A DNA stretch of 64,000 nucleotides from an uncultured bacterium (GTDB lineage Bacteria; Cyanobacteriota; Vampirovibrionia; Gastranaerophilales; Gastranaerophilaceae), in the NCBI GenBank assembly GCA_902776035.1, contig CACYOO010000014.1, positions 1 to 64,000 on the forward strand, read 5' to 3'. Of this stretch, positions 8,237 to 15,177 are shown piece after piece. Each line of letters opens with the position of its first letter. Positions within the stretch are counted from its first letter, which is position 1. The translations under genes were made by a program, and so were the position numbers. The notes beneath the pieces are model-generated. The model saw nothing but the letters and a program-made list of their open reading frames with translations. It ran no database searches and was not told where the DNA came from.

Positions 8237-8782
8237 ATGATTAAATTAAGAGATTTATTTTCAAAAGACATCGAAAGAGATATAAACGGTGTAATCAAAG
8301 CTGAACAGGTAAACAGCGACGACGATAGAGTTAAGCAAGAATTAGAAGAATTTGTTGTAACAAAAGAATTAGTAAAACATTTCAGAAAATTTTATACAAA
8401 CTATACCGATTCATTAGAAACAAAAACTGATAAAATTGGTGTCTGGATTTCAGGATTTTTTGGCTCAGGTAAATCTCACTTCTTAAAAATGCTTTCATTT
8501 TTACTAGAAAACAGAGAAATAAAAGGTAAAAGAGCAGTAGAATATTTTGAAAATAAATTTACTGACGATACAATTTATTCTGATATAAAACGATCTATCC
8601 AAACGCCGACAGAAACTATTTTATTCAATATTGATACAGAAAGTTCATCTGACGGAAAGATAAAACAAAGTGGGATAGTAGATGTATTTTTAAAAGTTTT
8701 CTATGCAAAATTAGGATATTCTTCTCTTTATCCGAGATTAGCAAGAATAGAACAAAGCTTTATCACGAATATTTCTTTTTGA
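8237..8782 (+). pseudogene. brxC: BrxC, truncated to its N-terminal ATPase segment
   Basis: It starts MIKLRDLFSKDIERDINGVI, continues to the Walker A GFFGSGKS (73-80), and then reads PTETILFNID, all typical of the BREX P-loop protein BrxC (PglY-like). Full-length BrxC is about 1,200 residues; this frame stops at 181. Similarity seems to end after RIEQ (near 8755), followed by a foreign tail SFITNISF and TGA. The end overlaps the next frame. An internal deletion that removed most of brxC and everything up to the WG-repeat gene explains it, and the missing pglX, pglZ and brxL fit that. Confidence 0.85.
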
Positions 8783-9924
8783 ATAAAAAACATAAACTTG
8801 TTGCACACTTTGAAAGTACAGAAGCTTTGCATGTTGAACAATTAAGTAAAGATGTTGAAGATATCTTTCATCTTAGTGTAACAACTTGGGATAAGAACAA
8901 AAGCAAAGAAAAGAATATTATTGTCAAAGTTAATCCTGATCTTACCTATGAAGTTTTACACAATATTGAAAATTATGAAAGTGGTATTGAAGATGGTGCT
9001 TTTGCAATCAAAAAGAATGGTCTTTGGGGTTTTATGGATGCATACGGTAATGAATTTATAAAACCTCAATATGAAAATTATGCCTCATTCTCTAATGGAC
9101 TTGCTGGAGTATATAAAGATGGCAAATGGGGTTTTATTAATAAGCAAAATGAGTTGATTATACCTTATAAATATGAATTTCCGGAAAACGGCAGCTGTTT
9201 CTTTGTTGAGTATGAAAATAAACTGTATGTTTTAGTTATGAAAAATGGTAAGTGGGGCATAATTGACAATAATAATAATTTAATTATTCCATTTATATAT
9301 GATGATTTGAGCTATGCAAATAAAATTATTTATGCCCAAAAAGATGATAAATACGGCTTTATAGATTTAAAAAACAATGTTGTTGTTCCGTTTGAATATG
9401 ACAATTATGAAGAAGATTTTCAAAATTTTTGTGAATTAACGAACTATCATTTAATCGCCAAAGATGACTTAGTTGGGCTAATAGATAATACTGCCGAATT
9501 TGTTATTCCAATAGAATACAAAAGTTTGGCAGTAAGTAATGATAAAACCATTGTTGCAAAAAAGCAAAATGATAAGTACATACTGATAGATTTTAAAAAT
9601 AAACAACTTTCTGACGAATTTGATTACATAAATGCTTTTATTAACGAGGGATTTTATGTAGTATTGAACTTCGTTAATAAGCGAAAAATGAAAGGGTATA
9701 TAAACGAAACAGGTGAACTTGTAATACCTTTAAAATATTGGCTTACTCGAGATTTTGAAGGTGGAATTGCAGTCGCAGAAACTCATGATTTTAAAACAGA
9801 AGTCCTAAATAAAAAAGGCGAAGTTTTATATAGTGGTGATCACGGGGATATATTTAACCTTGGTGATGGCTGTGTTTTAGCAGAAAAAAATAATGGTGAA
9901 TTTGAAATTATACGATTAACATAA
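8779..9924 (+). CDS. WG-repeat protein, probably missing its N-terminus
   Basis: About 381 residues with repeated WG/YG units: GLWGFMD, GKWGFIN, GKWGIID, DKYGFID and LVGLID, each followed by an I-x-P-x-x-Y motif such as FIKPQYEN or LIIPYKYE. This is the WG beta-repeat family, of unknown function. The only early start is TTG 8779, with no ribosome binding site. The frame is open upstream across the brxC junction and reads LYHEYFFLNKKHKL, which looks like native sequence. The gene probably lost its start in the deletion that truncated brxC and may not be expressed. Confidence 0.65.
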   Translation: MNKKHKLVAHFESTEALHVEQLSKDVEDIFHLSVTTWDKNKSKEKNIIVKVNPDLTYEVLHNIENYESGIEDGAFAIKKNGLWGFMDAYGNEFIKPQYENYASFSNGLAGVYKDGKWGFINKQNELIIPYKYEFPENGSCFFVEYENKLYVLVMKNGKWGIIDNNNNLIIPFIYDDLSYANKIIYAQKDDKYGFIDLKNNVVVPFEYDNYEEDFQNFCELTNYHLIAKDDLVGLIDNTAEFVIPIEYKSLAVSNDKTIVAKKQNDKYILIDFKNKQLSDEFDYINAFINEGFYVVLNFVNKRKMKGYINETGELVIPLKYWLTRDFEGGIAVAETHDFKTEVLNKKGEVLYSGDHGDIFNLGDGCVLAEKNNGEFEIIRLT

Positions 9925-9965
9925 ATATAGGTCTTAATTTTTAGAATTTATTAACTTGCTATGAC

Positions 9966-10388
9966 CTAATACTCCCAATAATCAAAGTTTTCTATTTTAA
10001 ATCCAAGAGGTGGACCAAAGCTTTTGCCTTTTAAATTTTCAGACAACTCATTATTAAAATTGGCATTTTTCCTTTGATTAATTAAATTTATTAAATTCAT
10101 GAATAAGTCATCAACATTATTGTCAATATTATTCTGCTTTGACTCTTTAAATACCAAATTATTTTGTATTTCTTCTGAATGGTTACTTTTTGTTAGTTCT
10201 TCATTGTTATTATCTGAATTTTTAGATAGGCTGTCAGGAAAAATAGTAGGACAATTTTTTATGTTTTCATTAAAATATGCTATTTCTTTTTTATATCGGT
10301 AACTTTTTCTTACCTGTTCAATATAAAAGTCTGTATTAACAGAACTACAACAGCCGACAGGCTGTATTGCATCTATTGCACAAACCAT
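9966..10388 (-). CDS. Unknown Asn-rich protein
   Basis: A 140-residue protein that begins MVCAIDAIQPVGCCSSVN, with three cysteines close to the start. A hydrophilic Asn/Ser/Glu-rich middle follows, then a C-terminal segment ending NFDYWEY. ATAGGAAT lies 5-10 bases before the ATG and supports the start. I see no signal peptide, membrane helix or known domain. It stands alone between convergent and divergent neighbours. Short hydrophilic orphans like this are common in the window and may be lineage specific. Confidence 0.55.
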   Translation of the reverse strand: MVCAIDAIQPVGCCSSVNTDFYIEQVRKSYRYKKEIAYFNENIKNCPTIFPDSLSKNSDNNNEELTKSNHSEEIQNNLVFKESKQNNIDNNVDDLFMNLINLINQRKNANFNNELSENLKGKSFGPPLGFKIENFDYWEY

Positions 10389-10546
10389 TTTTATATTCCT
10401 ATCAAATCTAGCGTAAAATCTTCTTCTTTAATTATTACTCATTTATGTGATTTTTAATCCTTTATTTATAGTAAATATGCATTATAAAAAATATTTTAAA
10501 ATAATTTGGCTAAAATTTTATACCTGACATACAAAACTGCAAATTG

Positions 10547-10579
10547 CATAACAAAATTTTTTGAAAAAATTTTGTTATG
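10547..10579. repeat. 33-bp perfect palindrome
   Basis: Arms of 16 bp (CATAACAAAATTTTTT at 10547-10562 and its exact complement at 10564-10579) surround a single G. It lies between two divergent genes, 63 bp before the glycosylase start. It could be a bidirectional terminator-like hairpin or a binding site. Confidence 0.7.
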
Positions 10580-10641
10580 TAATTACAAAAATTTTCTTAT
10601 GCAAAGCTGCTTGTTTTATAATAAAGTTATAGGAAATATCC

Positions 10642-11130
10642 ATGAAAAAATGCAAGAGTTTTAAGCCATCAATAGATGAACATTCAACGGTTTTGATTCT
10701 GGGTTCAATGCCGGGAGTAAAATCACTGGAAGAACAGCAATATTATGCACACCCGCAAAACAGGTTTTGGAAAGTTATGGCTTCTATTTGCAATGAGCCA
10801 AAACTGTATGAATTCGCTTATGACTTAAAATTAAAAACACTTTTAAATAGCAATATAGCTCTTTGGGACACAATAAAATCCTGCAAACGTGAAGGGAGCT
10901 TGGATTCTGATATTCAAAACGAAACCCCGAATGATATTAAAGGTTTGTTGAAAAATTACCCAAATATAAAAACAATATGTTTAAACGGGAATAAATCATA
11001 TTCTGCGTTTAAGAAATATTTTCCTGATTTGTTGGAAAAATATAATTGTCACAAAATGCCATCAACAAGCCCTGCTAATGCAAGATATAGCTTGGATATA
11101 TTAATAAAGGAATGGTCTAGAGTATTATAA
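10642..11130 (+). CDS. DNA-deoxyinosine glycosylase (UDG superfamily)
   Basis: This 162-residue enzyme belongs to the uracil-DNA glycosylase superfamily, hypoxanthine (HDG) branch. The N-terminal motif is LILGSMPGVKSLEEQQYYA (18-36), followed by HPQNRFW (37-43) that holds the active-site Asn. The second motif is STSPANA (about 142-148). Members excise deoxyinosine from deaminated adenine during base-excision repair. The start has AGGAA eight bases upstream. No operon partner is visible; the next gene has its own promoter. Confidence 0.85.
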   Translation: MKKCKSFKPSIDEHSTVLILGSMPGVKSLEEQQYYAHPQNRFWKVMASICNEPKLYEFAYDLKLKTLLNSNIALWDTIKSCKREGSLDSDIQNETPNDIKGLLKNYPNIKTICLNGNKSYSAFKKYFPDLLEKYNCHKMPSTSPANARYSLDILIKEWSRVL

Positions 11131-11146
11131 AACTTAAAATACTTTA

Positions 11147-11208
11147 GCCAATATGTAAAATAAATATTCGCCAATATATAAAATAAAAAATTGCCAAATT
11201 ATAAAATA
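11147..11208 (+). repeat. Three phased direct repeats (23-bp period) before the second AAA ATPase gene
   Basis: GCCAATATGTAAAAT-like units start at 11147, 11170 and 11193, exactly 23 bp apart. The third overlaps the -35 hexamer of the downstream promoter. The sequence differs from the repeats before the first DUF4143 ATPase gene, but the arrangement is the same, which suggests each ATPase gene has its own cognate operator (inference). Confidence 0.75.
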
Positions 11209-11219
11209 TAGTTTATAAT
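11191..11219 (+). promoter_or_regulatory. Sigma-70-type promoter of the second AAA ATPase gene
   Basis: TTGCCA (11191-11196) and a perfect TATAAT (11214-11219) are separated by 17 bp; the ATG follows at 11237. The -35 box is the first part of the third direct repeat. Confidence 0.75.
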
Positions 11220-11236
11220 AACCACAGGTTAAAATT

Positions 11237-12505
11237 ATGAAAAAATATAAAATAAGAATAGCAGATAAAATATTACAAAAGAAACTTGATGCAAAAGGTG
11301 CCGTTTTAATAGAAGGTGCAAAATGGTGCGGAAAAACAACAACCGCTTCGCAAATTGCTAAAAGTATATTAAGTATGCAAAATCCTGAAGAAAAAGAACA
11401 AAATATCAGATTAGCAGAACTTAGTCCATCAAGATTGTTGAACGGTAAAACTCCTAGATTAATTGACGAATGGCAGCTTGCTCCAAAATTATGGGATGCA
11501 GTAAGATTTGAAGTTGATAAACGTGATGAATTTAATCAATTTATTTTAACAGGCTCAGCCGTTCCTGCTGATTTAAAAGAGATAACACACACCGGAACAG
11601 GAAGAATTTCAAGAATGCTTATGCGGCCGATGTCACTATTTGAATCACAAGAAAGCAACGGAAGTGTTTCTTTATCAGAACTTTTTAGCGGTAAAACGGA
11701 TATTGACGGAGAAAATACTATTGATATTGATGAACTTGCATTTTTAATTTGTCGAGGCGGTTGGCCTAAAGCTATAGACTTAAAGCAGAATATAGCACTA
11801 TCACAAGCAATAGACTATTATGACGCAGTTGTTAATTCTGATATTTCAAGAGTAGATAATATTGAAAGAAATCCTGAAAGGGCTAAAAGACTTCTAAGAG
11901 CTTATGCTCGTTCTATAGGAACACAAACAAAGCTTACTTCATTATCGGATGATGTAAATGAAGATAATAATTTGGGAACAAATCCTACAATATATAATTA
12001 TATAAATGCTTTACAGAAAATATTTGTAATAGAAGATTCTCATGCTTGGAATCCTAATTTACGTTCGAAAACAGCCATAAGAACAACAGATACAAGATAT
12101 TTTACAGATCCTTCTATTGCAGCTGCAGCTTTGGGATTAGGTCCAAACGATTTAATAGATGATATAAAAACCATGGGATTTTTCTTTGAAAATCTTTGTA
12201 TAAGAGATTTGAGAGTATATGCAGATTCTCTTGATGGTACAATATATCATTACAGAGATAAAAACGGACTTGAATGTGATGCAGTGATTCATTTAAGAAA
12301 CGGAGCCTATGGATTAATTGAGATAAAACTTGGCGGAGATAAAGCTATTGAAGAAGGTAAATACACACTCAATAAATTGGCAAAAAATATTGATTATAAT
12401 ATTATGAAAAAACCTTCTTTTAAAATGGTTATAACCGGCACCGGTAAATATGCATATAAAGATGGTGATACATTTATTATTCCGATAGGATGCTTGAAGG
12501 ATTAA
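11237..12505 (+). CDS. AAA ATPase with DUF4143 / nuclease-like C-terminus (second)
   Basis: A 422-residue protein with Walker A GAKWCGKT (27-34), a Walker-B-like RLIDEWQ, a sensor segment FILTGSA, and a C-terminal nuclease-like pattern ECDAVIHL and GLIEIKLGG. The family is the same as the protein at 307-1596, but the sequence is clearly divergent and it belongs to the subgroup with WCGKT and IDEWQ. Function is unproven; genes of this type are variable between strains. It has a strong promoter covered by phased repeats and no partner gene. Confidence 0.85.
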   Translation: MKKYKIRIADKILQKKLDAKGAVLIEGAKWCGKTTTASQIAKSILSMQNPEEKEQNIRLAELSPSRLLNGKTPRLIDEWQLAPKLWDAVRFEVDKRDEFNQFILTGSAVPADLKEITHTGTGRISRMLMRPMSLFESQESNGSVSLSELFSGKTDIDGENTIDIDELAFLICRGGWPKAIDLKQNIALSQAIDYYDAVVNSDISRVDNIERNPERAKRLLRAYARSIGTQTKLTSLSDDVNEDNNLGTNPTIYNYINALQKIFVIEDSHAWNPNLRSKTAIRTTDTRYFTDPSIAAAALGLGPNDLIDDIKTMGFFFENLCIRDLRVYADSLDGTIYHYRDKNGLECDAVIHLRNGAYGLIEIKLGGDKAIEEGKYTLNKLAKNIDYNIMKKPSFKMVITGTGKYAYKDGDTFIIPIGCLKD

Positions 12506-13091
12506 ATAAATCTTTGTGTTGCAATGTTTCAATATTTTGGCAAAACACTTGATATTGCTTTAACAGAGAGTTAAATTGTATACGATAACTGAATAGAACA
12601 TTTAATTAATCTACTGAGTATCGCAGATTTTGATATAAAGTATCACGATTTTGACATGAAAAGTAGGAGAAATTAAATAAATAGTACCTATAATTAAATA
12701 ATAACTATAAATTATTTTGGAATTTATTTAAATAAAATCTTTATAAAATAAAGTCAGGGAAGCGATTTTCCACTAAATTGAATTGGATTATTGCTTCACA
12801 CTCCGTATTCGCTCATTTTATTTTGCTTTGCAAAATTGCATTCGCTATACTCCGTGTTGCTTCGGCATTCCGTCCGATTTTTATACTTCGCTACAATTCA
12901 AATGTTCCAAATAAACTCTATTAGTGCAAAAATTTAAAAATAAATCATTATATTAAAAAAGTGAAAAATTAAAATCAAACTATTATTGAGTTATAACCTA
13001 TAATTGTTAAGTTTTGTAAAGTTACTCGGATAAATGTTTTTCCAGAGGTATTTAAACACTGTAAAAATTAATGAAACGAAAGGAGAGCATT
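12506..13091. other. Long gene-free stretch with an odd-composition block
   Basis: No supported gene lies in these 586 bp. Positions 12754-12901 are clearly less AT-rich than the surroundings. Read on the minus strand they contain imperfect repeats of ACGGA-GTATAGCGAATGC and related strings. The block is edged by TTGAATTG (12778-12785) and CAATTCAA (12894-12901), an inverted pair. The rest is AT-rich and ends with the promoter described next. Confidence 0.5.
13007..13033 (+). promoter_or_regulatory. Sigma-28-like promoter (copy 1)
   Basis: TTAAGTTT (13007-13014), 11 bp, TCGGATAA (13026-13033). Against the flagellar/alternative sigma-28 consensus TAAAGTTT-N11-GCCGATAA this is 7/8 and 6/8. It lies 58 bp before the ATG of the first tandem gene. 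Confidence 0.45.
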
Positions 13092-13379
13092 ATGAGCACA
13101 AAAATTAACACAATAAGACCTATTGATTTAACCCAATACAATATGATGATACCAAAAGATAAGCTTCCACAAAGACCTTGGGAAAAAAATTATAATTCAG
13201 ATAAATATGGTGTTGTTGCAATGAACAGATATGGTAACAAAGCTGAAATTCAAGAAATGGCAAAACTACTTTCACAATCAAAAACAGCAGAAGCTAAAGG
13301 AGATGAAGAAACAAGCATTATTAAAAATAAAAAGAAACCGTATTTTCCTGTTGCATCTTTTTGGGGCTTAGAAGACTGA
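13092..13379 (+). CDS. Short tandem paralogue with IPKDKLPQRP motif
   Basis: A 95-residue protein. Its core (MMIPKDKLPQRPWE, then VAMNRYGNKAEIQEMAKLLS) is nearly the same as the N-terminus of the next gene. After about residue 75 it ends in an unrelated Lys-rich tail. An upstream in-frame ATG (13071) exists, but GAAAGGAGAG six to ten bases before ATG 13092 decides the start. I know no family. The conserved core may be a targeting or interaction segment attached to different C-termini (inference). Confidence 0.7.
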   Translation: MSTKINTIRPIDLTQYNMMIPKDKLPQRPWEKNYNSDKYGVVAMNRYGNKAEIQEMAKLLSQSKTAEAKGDEETSIIKNKKKPYFPVASFWGLED

Positions 13380-13510
13380 TGGATTTAATGTAATATTCAA
13401 AAATATAAGATGTAGATGCTGTGTTAAACAATTCTTATTGTGAATTTGCATATTTACTTTAATAAAAATTTAAAAATTATAGTAAATACTAAAAACGAAA
13501 GGAGAGCGTT

Positions 13511-14530
13511 ATGAGTTTAAATGTTAATTATAACAATTCAAAAGATACTGAATCAATGATTTACAAAAGAAAATTGATAATGATACCAAAAGATAAGCTT
13601 CCTCAAAGACCTTGTGAAGAAAATTCCAATTCAAATGAAAAATATAATATTGTTGCAATGAATAGAGATGGTAACAAAGCTGAAATTCAAGAAATGGCAA
13701 AACTACTTTCACAATCAAAATCAGCAGAAGCTAAAGAAGACAAAAAAATAAAAGTTGTATCAACAGCTGCAAAAGCAGGTGAAGGTGAAGAAGATGAAGA
13801 ACATAATACTTCTGATAAATCAACTTTAACAAATATTGCCGGAGTTCTTAGTAAAGAAGGTCTTTATAGATACACCGGAAGTAAATTATTGAAACCAAAT
13901 CCTTATATGGTTGCTATGTCCTTGTTGGGTGTTGATTTTGAAGAAGATGGCAATGCCTTAAAGAAAGGAGCAGAAACAGGTGAAATAGGCGATTTTGAAG
14001 GAGATTATAAAAACTATTTTAAAGATATGTGGGACAGATCTGATTCAGTATTGAATGCAGCACGTGAAGGCTTTAATTTGCCTGCCAACGTAATATCTAT
14101 CGGTCTGCAAGACACTTTGCAAACAGTAGGTGTCGGATTATCTGAAGTAATTGGTAAAAAAATGACTGAATTTATTGGTTCAGGTGTTGCTACTGTTGGT
14201 ACAGCATTTAATTCTATTAGTGATATAGCCGGAGATTCCGTAAAAGGTACTATTGATTTTTACAAAAATCTTTTTACAGGAGACTTTGATGGTGTTGGTG
14301 ATTCGGTAATCGATATATGTAATGGAGTTAAAGACGGTGTTGTTGATGTTGCAAAATCAGTAGGTACTTTTGCAACTGATGGAGCAGATGCTGTTGTCGA
14401 TACTGCAAAAAAAGTGGCAGATGTCGCTAAAAAAGTCGGTAATGGCATTACAGATGCCGCTGAAGAAGTCGGTGATTTTGCAGAAGATGCTTGGGATGAA
14501 GTTGAAGACTTCTTCGGTGGTATATTCTAA
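13511..14530 (+). CDS. Unknown protein with conserved leader and amphipathic helical C-terminus
   Basis: A 339-residue protein. Residues about 22-75 repeat the core of the upstream gene (MIPKDKLPQRP, VAMNRDGNKAEIQEMAKLLS). The acidic linker GEGEEDEEHN follows, then a Gly/Ala/Val/Asp-rich region. The last 120 residues are built of short repeats such as VVDVAKSVG, VVDTAKKVADVAKKVG and ITDAAEEVGDFAEDA, an amphipathic-helix pattern seen in LEA-like, apolipoprotein-like or pore-associated proteins. It has no signal peptide. The ribosome binding site matches that of its partner almost exactly. Function unknown. Confidence 0.75.
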   Translation: MSLNVNYNNSKDTESMIYKRKLIMIPKDKLPQRPCEENSNSNEKYNIVAMNRDGNKAEIQEMAKLLSQSKSAEAKEDKKIKVVSTAAKAGEGEEDEEHNTSDKSTLTNIAGVLSKEGLYRYTGSKLLKPNPYMVAMSLLGVDFEEDGNALKKGAETGEIGDFEGDYKNYFKDMWDRSDSVLNAAREGFNLPANVISIGLQDTLQTVGVGLSEVIGKKMTEFIGSGVATVGTAFNSISDIAGDSVKGTIDFYKNLFTGDFDGVGDSVIDICNGVKDGVVDVAKSVGTFATDGADAVVDTAKKVADVAKKVGNGITDAAEEVGDFAEDAWDEVEDFFGGIF

Positions 14531-15162
14531 TTAATATTCAAAGACTTTGAAACAGTGTCAACAACAAAATCCGTAGTTAGGTCTTCACTGTATTGTGAGG
14601 ACTTAACTATTTCTTCTGTAATAAATTCTATAAATGATTTAATTCTTTCATAGTCTTTTTCGGTGTTATTACCATTTTTGATTTGCATTAATGAATATAA
14701 AAAATCTTCTTGCATATCTGATGAGTTTAATCTGTCTTCTGTAATTTGTTTTTGCAAAATTTCATTTGTTTTTCTTAATTTTTTCTGAGCCAAAGCTAGT
14801 TGTAATTGTACAGATACTCTGGCAACAACTTCGTCCGGCTTTATTGGCTTTGTAATGTAATCAACTGCTCCAATAGCCAAACCACCTGCAATATACTTTA
14901 CATCCTTCAGGGAACTAACAAAAATAACAGGAATGGATTTTGTTTCATTATCTTTTTTTATCATTTTGCATAATTTAAGCCCGTTAATTTCAGGCATATT
15001 AATATCTAAAAGAATTAAAGCTGGTTTTGTATCCTTAATGATATCAAATGCAAATTTTGGATTAATTATTGTATCTGTTTTGAAACCTGCCTTTGTTAAA
15101 ACTAAATTTAGTAATTTTAAATTTGTTTCATTATCATCAATTATCATTACTTTGTTAGTCAT
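14527..15162 (-). CDS. Response regulator, single receiver domain plus helical tail
   Basis: A 211-residue protein with a CheY-like receiver domain: acidic pair D9-D10, phosphoacceptor D53 in LLDINMPEING, a switch Ser at 83/84 and K105 in ITKPIKP. The C-terminal 80 residues form a helical extension without a DNA-binding or enzymatic output domain that I recognise. It follows the hybrid histidine kinase gene by 15 bp, with GGAG before the ATG, so the two form an operon and probably a phosphorelay. The 3' end overlaps the convergent gene by 4 bp. Confidence 0.85.
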   Translation of the reverse strand: MTNKVMIIDDNETNLKLLNLVLTKAGFKTDTIINPKFAFDIIKDTKPALILLDINMPEINGLKLCKMIKKDNETKSIPVIFVSSLKDVKYIAGGLAIGAVDYITKPIKPDEVVARVSVQLQLALAQKKLRKTNEILQKQITEDRLNSSDMQEDFLYSLMQIKNGNNTEKDYERIKSFIEFITEEIVKSSQYSEDLTTDFVVDTVSKSLNIN

Positions 15163-15177
15163 ATTGAATTCTCCGTT

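Noticed and set aside
9924-9968. Terminator between the WG-repeat gene and the convergent gene (TAGGTC/GACCTA)
   Set aside because: A 6-bp stem with a loop of about 29 bases and no U-run is too weak to call.
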